From NCBI RefSeq assembly GCF_000195575.1, contig NC_015391.1, forward strand, positions 2,406,363 to 2,470,362: 64,000 nt of DNA, written 5' to 3'. Of this stretch, positions 16,722-25,439 are shown one piece after another. The notes below the pieces were generated by a model. The model worked only from the letters and a program-made list of their open reading frames with translations. It was not told the origin of the DNA and did no database searches. This DNA is from Carnobacterium sp. 17-4 (lineage in GTDB: Bacteria; Bacillota; Bacilli; Lactobacillales; Carnobacteriaceae). Position numbers and translations under genes: made by a program. The first letter of the stretch is position 1. Each line of letters opens with the position of its first letter.

Positions 16722-16893
16722 ATTTCTGGAGGAATAAGGGTTGCTTGTAGCCATGTCTAAGGATTCAATGCGAATTACAAAGCGTTAGCGCTTCAGCGAT
16801 TACGCTCTGTTTAAGGCTTGAAAGTCTGAATTCAAAAGGCTTCAGACGGTCACACGGCTTTCCACAAGTAAACCTGTCTATTCCAGAAGAAAT
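16722..16893. repeat. Folded ~170-base intergenic element of unknown class
   Basis: The outer arms are imperfectly complementary over ~35 bases (left 16722-16755, right 16856-16893), sharing GGAATA/TATTCC, AGGGTT/AAACCT and CTTGT/ACAAG. Inside is a stem AGCGTTAGCGC/GCGATTACGCT with flanking ACAAAGCG/CGCTCTGT, and a stem GTCTGAA/TTCAGAC. No open frame or T run explains it. It looks like a miniature repeat family member or a structured RNA. No second copy is in this window. Confidence 0.5.
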
Positions 16894-16971
16894 TTTATTT
16901 TGTTGTATCAACACCCTTTGTTAAACAACCCAAAAAAACAAGGATCACTCAACTAAGAGAGAAGGTTTATA

Positions 16972-17949
16972 ATGAAACTCGCAATTATAGGTTCTGGAAT
17001 GATAGTAAATGATTTTTTAGCTATGGTCTGTGATATTACAGAGATTCACTTAGAGGCAATCGTAGGAACGGATAGAAGTATTGATAAAATGAAGATTTTA
17101 AAAAACAACTATGGCATTCGTCAAGTCTCAACTAATTATGAAGAGTGTTTAAAAAGTAAGAATATCGATACCGTTTATATTGCATTACCTAATCATTTGC
17201 ATTTTTCATTTGCTAAACAAGCCATACTGAATAAAAAAAATGTTATTTGCGAAAAGCCTTTTACCTTAAATTCATCTGAAATGAAAGAACTAAGAGAACT
17301 AGCTTTAACGAACAATGTCTTGTTATTAGAAGCTATAACAAATCAATATTTAACCAATTATAAAAAAATAAAAGAAGCCATCAATACTATTGGAGCTATT
17401 AAAATTATTGAATGTAATTATTCTCAATATTCATCAAGGTATGATGCCTTCAAAAAAGGAGATATATTACCAGCTTTCAATCCTAAAATGGGTGGGGGAG
17501 CTTTAATGGATATTAATATTTACAACATTCATTTTGTAACAGGTATTTTTGGGGAACCAAAAAAAGTCAGTTACTTAGCAAATGTTGAAAAAGGAATTGA
17601 CACTTCTGGCATCATGAGTCTTGATTATGGGGATAAAAAAGTAGTCTGTATAGGTGCTAAAGATTCTACAGCTCCGATACGAACCATTATTCAAGGCGAT
17701 AAAGGAGCTATCATTATTGACGGACCTACCAGTACCATTGACCAGTTTACTGTAATAAATCATCAAAACAAGAGCGAAATAATTGATTTTAAAGTTCATC
17801 CGCATCGAATGTATGAGGAATTTACTGAATTTGAAAGAATCATAAGAGAATCTGACGTTGAGGCTATGACAAAACACTTGGACCATAGTGAAATGGTTAT
17901 GTCCATTGTAGATAAAGGTTTAGAATCTGCTGGTATAGTATTAGGATAA
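16972..17949 (+). CDS. Gfo/Idh/MocA family NAD(P)-dependent oxidoreductase (2)
   Basis: A 325-aa member of the same superfamily as the gene upstream but of a different branch. The nucleotide-binding motif is AIIGSGMIVNDF, followed by VYIALPNHLHFSFAKQA, CEKPFTLNS, and the substrate-domain GGGALMDINIYNIHF. It is preceded by AGAGAGAAGG and separated from the first gene by the folded element, so the two may have independent transcripts. The substrate is unknown. The RpiR regulator that converges on it may belong with it. Confidence 0.88.
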   Translation: MKLAIIGSGMIVNDFLAMVCDITEIHLEAIVGTDRSIDKMKILKNNYGIRQVSTNYEECLKSKNIDTVYIALPNHLHFSFAKQAILNKKNVICEKPFTLNSSEMKELRELALTNNVLLLEAITNQYLTNYKKIKEAINTIGAIKIIECNYSQYSSRYDAFKKGDILPAFNPKMGGGALMDINIYNIHFVTGIFGEPKKVSYLANVEKGIDTSGIMSLDYGDKKVVCIGAKDSTAPIRTIIQGDKGAIIIDGPTSTIDQFTVINHQNKSEIIDFKVHPHRMYEEFTEFERIIRESDVEAMTKHLDHSEMVMSIVDKGLESAGIVLG

Positions 17950-17994
17950 ATTTTCAAAGTAAAAAAACAGGTGCTTTTTCAATATAGGAATAGG

Positions 17995-18873
17995 TCATAG
18001 CTCTTCAGACAAAATTCCATTTTGAATTAGTGACTGTTTTTCTTTTAAATTTTCCAAATTACTTCTATATTCTTTTGCATATAAAATAGAATATAATGTG
18101 TCTAATACATATTGAAAGGCAATTTGTGATGCAAAAGTTCCTACTTTTACAAAATCATATTCTTCTTGGACTACCGCTATCGTTTTGGTAGCTACCTTAG
18201 TCAAAACAGATTCTATATTTCCTGTTATCAAAATGGTTGGGATCTTTTTGTTAGAAAAATGTTGTAAAATGCGATTATATTGAGGACTAGTTCCACTATA
18301 AGATAGAAATAGAGCGCAATCTTTCGGAGTAAGGTTAGAAGCATTCCATGCCTCATCTGCATATTCTTCAGAAATAATAGCGAATCTATTAATCTTTACT
18401 AATTTATTTTGAAAACTTCTAGCTCGAACTTGTGAATCACCACGAGAAAACAGAAAAATACGTTCAGACTTGAAAAGGATTTCTGCCACTGATTGTAGTA
18501 AATCTTCATCTAATTGATTTAACGTTTTTTTTATTGTATCAATCGTTAAATTTGCCATATTCTTAGCTATATCTATGGTTAAATCTTCTTGTTTAAAGGG
18601 AAAATTTACATCCACTTCACTAGGCAGATGCAGTTGGTTATAAACTACACTTGAAATAGCTACCTTAAAACTTCTAAATCCATCGTATCCCATTTTTTTA
18701 CAGAGACGGATAATGGTTGAGTGAGAAGTATATGTTAATTTTGCTAGATCCTCAATATATATCGTAGGAATCTTAGTGATATTTTGGATGATATAGTCGG
18801 CAATTCTCATTTCCGTATTTGTAAAGCTCGTCTGATCTTTTAACTTACTCACTACTTGCACCAAATTTAACAA
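17995..18873 (-). CDS. MurR/RpiR-family transcriptional regulator
   Basis: A 292-aa regulator with an N-terminal HTH_6 domain (TNTEMRIADYIIQNI, YTSHSTIIRLCKKMGYDGF) and a C-terminal SIS domain from ~130 that should bind a phosphosugar (FSRGDSQVRARSFQNKL, LFLSYSGTSPQ). It lies between the Gfo/Idh genes and the allulose PTS operon. A strong terminator separates it from the PTS genes, so it is its own transcript. It could regulate either neighbour. Confidence 0.9.
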   Translation of the reverse strand: MLNLVQVVSKLKDQTSFTNTEMRIADYIIQNITKIPTIYIEDLAKLTYTSHSTIIRLCKKMGYDGFRSFKVAISSVVYNQLHLPSEVDVNFPFKQEDLTIDIAKNMANLTIDTIKKTLNQLDEDLLQSVAEILFKSERIFLFSRGDSQVRARSFQNKLVKINRFAIISEEYADEAWNASNLTPKDCALFLSYSGTSPQYNRILQHFSNKKIPTILITGNIESVLTKVATKTIAVVQEEYDFVKVGTFASQIAFQYVLDTLYSILYAKEYRSNLENLKEKQSLIQNGILSEEL

Positions 18874-18995
18874 CTCCTTTATAGAATAATTCTATATCAT
18901 TTAGTTATCATTTACTATATAACCCTTAAGTGTGGAAAGAGTAACTTTTTGTAAACAAACTATGAGACTGAGAGATAGATCTCACCTTTCAAACT

Positions 18996-19041
18996 AAAAA
19001 GGCTGTAGATATACATTTTCCATGTATATCTACAGCCTTTT
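18996..19041. terminator. Bidirectional terminator at the end of the allulose PTS operon
   Basis: A perfect ~20-bp inverted repeat (AAAAGGCTGTAGATATACAT and its complement) with a five-base loop and A/T runs on both sides. It lies ~100 bases after the alsE stop. Confidence 0.9.
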
Positions 19042-19138
19042 CAGTTTTCATTTCATTGTTATTACTGTAATTAAATAATTAGAATTAACCAATATGTTTA
19101 CAGGAAAATTATTTCCGAAGCAGATCTCTTTAATTTTC

Positions 19139-19828
19139 TTACAATATTACTTTTCCAGTCATTTCCTCGTAATCTCTATTCATAATTTCCCACGATTTTT
19201 CAATATCTTCATCTAATCCAAATAAACCACTACGACCTATAATATAAATATCAGGATCAGCTGCATCAATTCGTTTAAAAGATTTTCGATTAGATGAGCC
19301 ATCCATTTCAATAACATATTGATAGCCATTTGCTTCTCGTAATTCTCTCAAAGCAACAATTTTATCTAGCGTGCTGTCAATAAAACGTTGTCCAGCAAAA
19401 CCGGGATCAACTGTCATAATCGTAATTTTATCGACTAATTCAATGTAAGGAAAAATTGTTTCAATAGGAGTTTCAGGATTTAATACTACTCCTGCTTTTA
19501 ATCCCGCGTCTTGTATTTGATCAATCAATCGAAATGCCAAACCATCTAGTACTTCTGCATGCATGCAGATCCATTCACACTTCATATCCACCAATTGTTG
19601 AACCCAGAAACTTGGATCTGTAACCATAAGATGAACAGACATAGGCAAATCACTTATTTTGCGCACTTCTTCGATAAACCATGGTGACAATGTAATGTTA
19701 GGAACATAATGTCCATCCATAATATCAATATGATAAGAGTCTACATGATGATTTAAAAAAGTAATTTGTTCTTTAAATTTATCTAAATCCATTGTCATCA
19801 GTGATGGTGAAAATGCTACTTTTTTCAT
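19139..19828 (-). CDS. alsE: D-allulose-6-phosphate 3-epimerase (AlsE-like)
   Basis: A 229-aa TIM-barrel epimerase of the Rpe superfamily. It follows the E. coli AlsE pattern rather than ribulose-phosphate epimerase. Examples are SPSLMTMDLDKFKEQI, YHIDIMDGHYVPNITLSPWF, ITIMTVDPGFAGQRFI and the late IIGRSGLFGLDEDIE. AlsE converts allulose 6-phosphate to fructose 6-phosphate. It is the last gene of a fructose-type PTS operon, so the PTS probably imports and phosphorylates allulose or a related ketose. Substrate identity is inferred from the enzyme. Confidence 0.8.
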   Translation of the reverse strand: MKKVAFSPSLMTMDLDKFKEQITFLNHHVDSYHIDIMDGHYVPNITLSPWFIEEVRKISDLPMSVHLMVTDPSFWVQQLVDMKCEWICMHAEVLDGLAFRLIDQIQDAGLKAGVVLNPETPIETIFPYIELVDKITIMTVDPGFAGQRFIDSTLDKIVALRELREANGYQYVIEMDGSSNRKSFKRIDAADPDIYIIGRSGLFGLDEDIEKSWEIMNRDYEEMTGKVIL

Positions 19829-19918
19829 ATTTTATCATTCCTCCATTTATTTACTATTTATTTTATAAAATTATCTAGGTACTTCTGAGTAAATATCTTA
19901 ATTGCTCTCATATATGCA

Positions 19919-21019
19919 TTAGAAGATTTGAATGTCATCTAAATTAATATCCGCTTCTTCAATCTCCGTTTGCTTACTCATTTCATCTTCTGTCACATTT
20001 TTCTTAATTAAAGCTAAAGTTACTCCTGTTACCAGAATATTTACTACCAGTGCCGCCACTCCTGCCCATGGTCTAGACATCGTTGGAATCATTAATACCC
20101 CACCAAATGGGACAGTTGCATCTGCTCCTAAAGCCATAGACACTGCTCCACCAGCTGCTCCACCGATAGCTGTTGCAATTACACCACGAACAATATCATT
20201 CATAACGATTGGAATTACACCTTCAACAATATTGATAACACCCATTGGAACTGCTGATTTCAACGTTTCAACTTCTACTGGTGTATAAATGTTTTTTCTA
20301 AACACTTTTGCTATGAAATAAGCCAATCCAAAACCGATTGGTGTCGCTGTATTTACTAATTGTAATGCTGTAATTGGACCATTTAGACCTTCTGCTTGCA
20401 TTGTCAACACAAAGGCAAACACCGTTTTATTAATTGGCCCACCGTAGTCAACTCCACTCAGTAAACCGATCACTCCACCAAATACCAGCAATGAAGATGA
20501 TCCCAAACTATCTAAAGCATTTGTTAATAACGAAGTAAAAGCAGCGATTGGTAACCCAATAACATAAACCATCATCAAGCCACCAACAACTGAAGTTAGA
20601 AATGGAATAATCAAAGTTGGCATCAATCCTTTAGCCCACTTAGGAACTTTAATGTATTTTAAAGTTCCTACTACAAGATAGCCGGCTAAATATCCTCCTA
20701 AAAGTCCACCGATAAACCCAGCGCCAATTGCGTTAGCCGTTAACCCAATAATAAAACCTGGTGCTATACCTGGTTTCCCTGAAATTGAGTAAGAAATTCC
20801 TGTAGCAATAACTACTGGTAGCAAACCTAAACCTGCTCCACCCATTGTTGCTAAAGCATCCCAAATTGAAAATTCACCCTGGATTAATTGAGCTTGGCTA
20901 GTTCCACCAAAAGCCATACCAATTGCAATTAAGAAACCTGCTCCACAAACAATTGGAATCAAATATGAAATCGCTGTCAACATATGGCCTTTAAGATTCA
21001 ATTCTTTAATTTTTTTCAT
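19919..21019 (-). CDS. PTS fructose-family permease IIC
   Basis: A 366-aa integral membrane IIC of the fructose/mannitol superfamily with about nine or ten helices. Landmarks are MLTAISYLIPIVCGAGFLIAIG at the start, GKPGIAPGFIIGL, DYGGPINKTVFAF and IVMNDIVRGVIAT. The C-terminus ends in an acidic cytoplasmic tail and carries no fused IIB or IIA. It forms the transport channel with the separate IIA and IIB proteins upstream, eleven bases after the second IIB gene. Confidence 0.92.
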   Translation of the reverse strand: MKKIKELNLKGHMLTAISYLIPIVCGAGFLIAIGMAFGGTSQAQLIQGEFSIWDALATMGGAGLGLLPVVIATGISYSISGKPGIAPGFIIGLTANAIGAGFIGGLLGGYLAGYLVVGTLKYIKVPKWAKGLMPTLIIPFLTSVVGGLMMVYVIGLPIAAFTSLLTNALDSLGSSSLLVFGGVIGLLSGVDYGGPINKTVFAFVLTMQAEGLNGPITALQLVNTATPIGFGLAYFIAKVFRKNIYTPVEVETLKSAVPMGVINIVEGVIPIVMNDIVRGVIATAIGGAAGGAVSMALGADATVPFGGVLMIPTMSRPWAGVAALVVNILVTGVTLALIKKNVTEDEMSKQTEIEEADINLDDIQIF

Positions 21020-21030
21020 TTTCCTTCCTC

Positions 21031-21360
21031 CTATACAGCTTCTTGATTACTTTGTTCAACAATTTCTGCCGCTTTTTCAATTAATTTATTTGGTGACTTA
21101 ATCGCGATTTCTGTTGGAACTTGAATCATTCTTTTCCCATCAAATCTCTCACGTCCAGAAATTTTCACATCCACTGCTAAAATAACTACATCTGCTTCAG
21201 CAATCTGTTCTGCAGTTAATTCATTTTCTATTCCTATTGTTCCTTGTGTTTCAATGACAATATCATAACCTGCTTTTTTTGCGGCATTTTCTAATTTTTC
21301 TTGTGCAATGTATGTGTGTGCGATTCCAACTGTACATGCTGCTACTCCTACTATTTTCAT
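21031..21360 (-). CDS. PTS fructose-family IIB (copy 2)
   Basis: A 109-aa IIB domain with the phosphorylated Cys9 in VGVAACTVGIAHTYIA, the family signature. It is about 94 percent identical to the other IIB gene at 21861-22178. Its C-terminus ends EQSNQEAV and differs from the other copy only in the last residues. It passes phosphate from IIA to the sugar carried by IIC. Confidence 0.93.
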   Translation of the reverse strand: MKIVGVAACTVGIAHTYIAQEKLENAAKKAGYDIVIETQGTIGIENELTAEQIAEADVVILAVDVKISGRERFDGKRMIQVPTEIAIKSPNKLIEKAAEIVEQSNQEAV

Positions 21361-21378
21361 AATTCTTCATCTCCTTTT

Positions 21379-21831
21379 TTAGTTACTAAAAGCTGCTTTT
21401 ACATCTTCAGCTTTTTTTGATTGTAGTATATTTGCAACTACTTCATCATTTCCTAATTTTCTGGCAAATAACGATAATAATTTCAAATGATTTTGTGCCC
21501 CATCATTGTCATTTCCAACAGCAAAAAGAATGATTCCTTTTACTCCTTTACCATCTAATGTTTCCCATGGAATTTCTTCTTCAATAATTCCAATCGCCAC
21601 TCCTATTTTCTTCACAAAATCACTTTTCCCATGAGGAATAGCAATATAATTCCCAATCCCTGTTTGTCCTTCTGCTTCCCTAGCGTAAATATCTTTCATA
21701 AAACCATCCACATCCGTAATGTATTCATTTTTTAATAATAATTCAGTTAATTCTTTCAATGCTTCATCTTTAGTTCTAGCACGCATCTTGGTTTTGATTG
21801 TTTTTAAATCGACAATATTTTTTACTTCCAT
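21379..21831 (-). CDS. PTS fructose/mannitol-family IIA
   Basis: A 150-aa IIA domain (PTS_EIIA_2) with phosphorylated His67 in GIGNYIAIPHGKSDF. It accepts phosphate from HPr and hands it to the IIB proteins. The gene lies between the two near-identical IIB genes, a configuration that suggests IIB was duplicated around it. The ribosome site AGGAGAGAG is strong. Confidence 0.93.
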   Translation of the reverse strand: MEVKNIVDLKTIKTKMRARTKDEALKELTELLLKNEYITDVDGFMKDIYAREAEGQTGIGNYIAIPHGKSDFVKKIGVAIGIIEEEIPWETLDGKGVKGIILFAVGNDNDGAQNHLKLLSLFARKLGNDEVVANILQSKKAEDVKAAFSN

Positions 21832-21860
21832 TCGTTATCTCTCTCCTCTCATTTTAAAAA

Positions 21861-22178
21861 TTAGTTTTTCTGCAGAACAACTTCTGCCGCTTTTTCAATT
21901 AATTTATTTGGTGACTTGATTGCAATTTCTGTCGGAACTTGAATGATTCTTTTTCCGTCGAATCTTTCACGTCCAGAGATTTTTACATCTACTGCTAAAA
22001 TAACCACATCTGCTTCTGCAATCTGTTCTGCAGTTAATTCATTTTCTATTCCAATTGTTCCTTGCGTTTCAATGGCGATTTCATATCCGGATTTTTTTGC
22101 GGCATTTTCTAATTTTTCTTGTGCAATATACGTATGTGCGATTCCAACTGTACATGCTGCTACTCCTACTATTTTCAT
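21861..22178 (-). CDS. PTS fructose-family IIB (copy 1)
   Basis: A 105-aa IIB domain with the same Cys9 site as copy 2 and about 94 percent identity to it. The open frame runs 18 codons further upstream into the IIA-like gene, but GGAGG at 22186-22190 (minus strand) fits the ATG at 22178. It starts 11 bases after the stop of the IIA-like gene. Confidence 0.92.
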   Translation of the reverse strand: MKIVGVAACTVGIAHTYIAQEKLENAAKKSGYEIAIETQGTIGIENELTAEQIAEADVVILAVDVKISGRERFDGKRIIQVPTEIAIKSPNKLIEKAAEVVLQKN

Positions 22179-22188
22179 ACTATTCCTC

Positions 22189-22626
22189 CTAAAATCTTCT
22201 AATTTCTTTTTCAAAATCTCTTTGCTCATCAAACTTCAACAATCTATTTAAATAGTCTTCGTCTGCTAAGGTTCTAGTAAATAAGGCAATCTTTTTCTTT
22301 ATTTGATCATTTTCTTTTTTCTTTAATATAATAACAATCAATAACTGGATATCTTCTGTCTTATGATCCCATTGTACTATTGGGTCTGATAACCGAATAA
22401 ATAGGATTTGGCTCTTCTTTACTTGATTACTTTCTATATGAGGCAACATCACATGTTCAGCAATTAATGTGCTGCCTACTTTTTCTCTTTCATATAATTG
22501 TTCTATTATTTCCTTTTTTTGAGAAGGTGCATCTTGACAGACAGTTTCAGAGATAAAGGAATACACTTCTTCTTTTGTTTTCAACTCATAATCAAAATAA
22601 ACTTGATAATATAAATTAGCGTCCAT
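22189..22626 (-). CDS. Stand-alone IIA-like domain, split from the PRD regulator
   Basis: A 145-aa PTS_EIIA_2-type domain with His63 in VMLPHIES instead of the usual IPHGKS. PRD activators such as MtlR and the 645-aa protein at 48074-50011 carry such a degenerate IIA domain at their C-terminus. Here it is a separate gene whose ATG at 22626 overlaps the regulator's last 11 bases behind AGAGGAG. It probably serves as a regulatory phosphorylation partner of the activator rather than as the transport IIA, since a canonical IIA is encoded two genes later. Confidence 0.8.
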   Translation of the reverse strand: MDANLYYQVYFDYELKTKEEVYSFISETVCQDAPSQKKEIIEQLYEREKVGSTLIAEHVMLPHIESNQVKKSQILFIRLSDPIVQWDHKTEDIQLLIVIILKKKENDQIKKKIALFTRTLADEDYLNRLLKFDEQRDFEKEIRRF

Positions 22627-24115
22627 GTTGAATCTCCTCTGTCTTTTTCTGAAGTCTCTTCTGATCATCAATAGTAAACATCGCACTTACTAATAAGTAA
22701 GGAATGGGTATAGCATCCTCAATATGGACAGTACTCAAAATCAATTCAACATCTGCATATTTCTTTTTGAATAGTTGTATATTTCTTGATGCTACTACAT
22801 CTACAATTTCTATTTCAGGAAATTTTTTTGCTACTTTTGCTCTTAAAAGTTCTGATGTTCCAATACCTGTGGTACACATGATAAGTGTTTTTATAGGTTG
22901 TTGATATTGGCTTGTCTCAATGATCTTTGCAAAATAAAGAGTGATAAAGCCGTTTTCATCATCATTTATTATTGGCAAGCTGAATTTTTCACTTACAAAG
23001 TTAGATACGTTAGTCACTTCCAAAAATATTTCTTCGTAAGTTACCTTAATTTGATTCAATAAGTTGTTTTTAACTCTAATTTTGTGTTCTAACCGATTAA
23101 GCATTGGTTTGATATGATTGGCTAAATCAATAAAAATAGACTGACTTTCGATATCAATACCTAATTTGATACTCATTTCTTCAATATAGACTTTAGTCAC
23201 TTGGATAACTTTTGGTGAAAAAGTAGACGTTTTAGCGATTGATCCCTGCATCCTTGATGAAACCAGATATTGGTAAAGAAAATAAATCTCAATATCCGGT
23301 AAATTACTGTTTAAATATTTTTCAATATTGTTAACAGTAACTTTTGCAATCTGATACAAAATACTATCTCTCTTCATATTTTCCATTTCTTCATTAGTAA
23401 TTTTATCCGTAAATAGTAAAGCTGGGATTTTTCTTGAGCGACTGAGCAGTATATATAAATGCGAAAAAATGTTTACATTATACGGATAGGGAATGGTTAT
23501 TTCTAAATCTTTTTCAATGATCCTTAATTGATCTAATATAAACAAAACATCGTACTTATTGAAATTAAGTTCTTGATTACTTTTCAAATCGTCAATGTCA
23601 ATAATATTAAATATTTCAATACTATCTTTAATGGCCTTTCTGATGTTAACTTCTTCCCCTAATATAGCTAATGTTCTGTTTTTTCGTTCTAAAACCAAGT
23701 TATACTTTTTAAGTTCTTCGCTCATGATTTGTTCATCATTGAAAATAACTGAGTCACCTACATAATAGTTGCTAAATAATTGATAGATATTTAAAGGTTT
23801 TGGCGAAGACAACAATAGTTCTTCCATGATGCGTTTACGTCTCTCGTTAGTAGAAAATTGATTTTCCTTGTATTTCTTGCTGCTTTTTTGATAGTTGATA
23901 AACTTTTCGTGATCTAGTTTATATCCTCTTCCTTTTTCAGATAGAATTAAAGGACCTTCCACATACTCCTCGTTAATTTTTTTAATCAAACGATAGACTG
24001 TTTTTTTAGAAACAGTTAATATTTCTGTCAAATCTTCTGAAGTAACGTAATCCTGATTTTTAGAAAGAAACAGTAACAGCTTTTGTTCACGACTATTGGT
24101 TGAACTCAAAGCCAC
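22616..24115 (-). CDS. PRD-containing transcriptional activator/antiterminator lacking the fused IIA domain
   Basis: A 499-aa BglG/MtlR-type regulator. It has an N-terminal HTH (LTEILTVSKKTVYRLIKKIN) and two PRD domains with regulatory histidines. After them comes a IIB-like domain from ~405 (LIMCTTGIGTSELLRAKV) with a Cys in the phosphorylation loop. The protein stops where MtlR homologues continue into IIA, which is instead the next gene. The start is uncertain. GTG at 24115 lies only 1-2 bases after AAGGAGG, and TTG at 24109 has better spacing. It likely activates its own PTS operon in response to sugar and HPr phosphorylation. Confidence 0.87.
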   Translation of the reverse strand: MALSSTNSREQKLLLFLSKNQDYVTSEDLTEILTVSKKTVYRLIKKINEEYVEGPLILSEKGRGYKLDHEKFINYQKSSKKYKENQFSTNERRKRIMEELLLSSPKPLNIYQLFSNYYVGDSVIFNDEQIMSEELKKYNLVLERKNRTLAILGEEVNIRKAIKDSIEIFNIIDIDDLKSNQELNFNKYDVLFILDQLRIIEKDLEITIPYPYNVNIFSHLYILLSRSRKIPALLFTDKITNEEMENMKRDSILYQIAKVTVNNIEKYLNSNLPDIEIYFLYQYLVSSRMQGSIAKTSTFSPKVIQVTKVYIEEMSIKLGIDIESQSIFIDLANHIKPMLNRLEHKIRVKNNLLNQIKVTYEEIFLEVTNVSNFVSEKFSLPIINDDENGFITLYFAKIIETSQYQQPIKTLIMCTTGIGTSELLRAKVAKKFPEIEIVDVVASRNIQLFKKKYADVELILSTVHIEDAIPIPYLLVSAMFTIDDQKRLQKKTEEIQHGR

Positions 24116-24149
24116 CCCTCCTTGTTGTATTTATAGTAACCCAGTTTAA

Positions 24150-24165
24150 AGAAAACGCTTCCCTG
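24150..24165 (-). promoter_or_regulatory. Candidate cre site before the allulose PTS operon
   Basis: The core GAAAACGCTTCC matches most of the CcpA consensus (TGAAAACGCTTNCA). It lies just upstream of a TATAAA box and ~40 bases before the regulator's start, a repressing position. Confidence 0.45.
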
Positions 24166-24309
24166 ACAAATGACCGTTGCAATGGTCATTTTATTAATGC
24201 GCCTAAAAGGTCTAATTTAGTAAAAATAACTCGTCTTAAAGAAAAATCATTTGCCACTTCTTTTGATTTCATCTAATTGATGGTATTTTTAATATCAAAA
24301 TCAAAAGAC

Positions 24310-24349
24310 GACGGCTTTAACACCGTCAGAAGATCGGGTTAAAGCCGTC
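24310..24349 (-). terminator. Hairpin downstream of the PHP phosphatase gene
   Basis: A perfect 12-bp repeat GACGGCTTTAAC/GTTAAAGCCGTC with a 16-base loop. On the minus strand it is followed by GTCTTTTGATTTT, so it probably ends the gene at 24415-25248. Confidence 0.6.
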
Positions 24350-24414
24350 ATATAATTAGTTTACTTAATTTTTAAAGATTGTTTGTGAAATGCAGTTAAA
24401 ATAGACAATCTTTT

Positions 24415-25248
24415 TCATAATTCGTGAAAAATAGGCGACATTTTATCAAAAGTACAAAACTGAATATAGCCGATATCTTTTAATATTTTTTTAGCTTCTT
24501 TAATGTTATAACCTAGATGTTCTGGTTTATGACTATCACTTCCAATTGTAATAATTTTACCGCCAAGTTCGTGATACAGTTTTAGGATTTCTATGGAAGG
24601 TGTCAGTCCGTTGATTTCATAACGACTAGAGGATGTATTTACTTCTATGCCTTTATTGTTTGCTATGACTAATTTTAATATTTCTTTTATTTTATCTTTA
24701 TTGTACTCAAACCTATCGACTTCTTTATCTAGATAACGTCTCACTAAGTCCATATGCGCCAACACACTATAATTTTTATAAGTAGTGACCAACTGATACA
24801 TTTCATCGTAGTATCTATCATAACTTTCTTTATGAGTGTGTCCTTTTTGAAATTCCCCTGTCCAAAATTCTTTGTTTTCAATTTGATGTACCGATAATAA
24901 AATGAAATCAAAATCTTGGGACTGGTAAAGTTTTTCAAATTGAGGGATCGTATGGACCTGCATACCAAACTCCAATCCTTTTTTTATGTTTATCTCTTTT
25001 TCATATTTCTTAGCAAGTTTATCTAGCTCTGCAAAATATAAATCATAATGAACATTTTTAACCTCTTTATTCTTACCTACTTGAAATTCTTCCCTTGGTT
25101 TCCAATCGAGTTTAACCCCATAATCAACATGATCTGTAAAACAAATCTCTTTTAATCCCAATTGAATAGCATCTTTTACAACATCCTCCATTAAATACCA
25201 AGAGTCGTCACTGTAATCACTATGCACATGATAGTCTGCATAAACCAT
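24415..25248 (-). CDS. PHP-domain phosphatase, histidinol-phosphatase (HisK/HisJ-like)
   Basis: A 277-aa PHP metal-dependent phosphoesterase. The first metal motif is DYHVHSDYSDDS, then ICFTDHVDYG, LLSVHQIEN, LAHMDLVRRY and the late IGSDSHKPEHLG. This is the order in histidinol-phosphatases of low-GC bacteria. No other his gene is nearby, so the physiological substrate could be another phosphomonoester. It is monocistronic, with TAAAGGAGG-like DNA before the ATG. Confidence 0.8.
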   Translation of the reverse strand: MVYADYHVHSDYSDDSWYLMEDVVKDAIQLGLKEICFTDHVDYGVKLDWKPREEFQVGKNKEVKNVHYDLYFAELDKLAKKYEKEINIKKGLEFGMQVHTIPQFEKLYQSQDFDFILLSVHQIENKEFWTGEFQKGHTHKESYDRYYDEMYQLVTTYKNYSVLAHMDLVRRYLDKEVDRFEYNKDKIKEILKLVIANNKGIEVNTSSSRYEINGLTPSIEILKLYHELGGKIITIGSDSHKPEHLGYNIKEAKKILKDIGYIQFCTFDKMSPIFHEL

Positions 25249-25439
25249 CTAAAAACCTCCTTTAAATTCTCACTATTTTGTTTATTTCCTCTTTTTTCTA
25301 TGTGATAGTTTTTCATCACTTTTCGTATTTTGTTTACTTAATAACCTAAAAATTCTAGCAGCCTTTCCAATTATAATCGTATCATTCGGAAGATATTTTG
25401 TCACTTTAACACTTGTTTTGTAATAGTTTATTCCCCTGA

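Noticed and set aside
16845-16854. TTCAGACGGT resembles the Neisseria DNA uptake sequence (reverse complement ACCGTCTGAA).
   Set aside because: It is one copy, one base off, in a low-GC Gram-positive genome, and it is explained by the hairpin arm of the structured element.
22700-22904. Possible tRNA or CRISPR-like repeats anywhere in the window.
   Set aside because: I read for regularly spaced repeats and cloverleaf signals and found none that held up.
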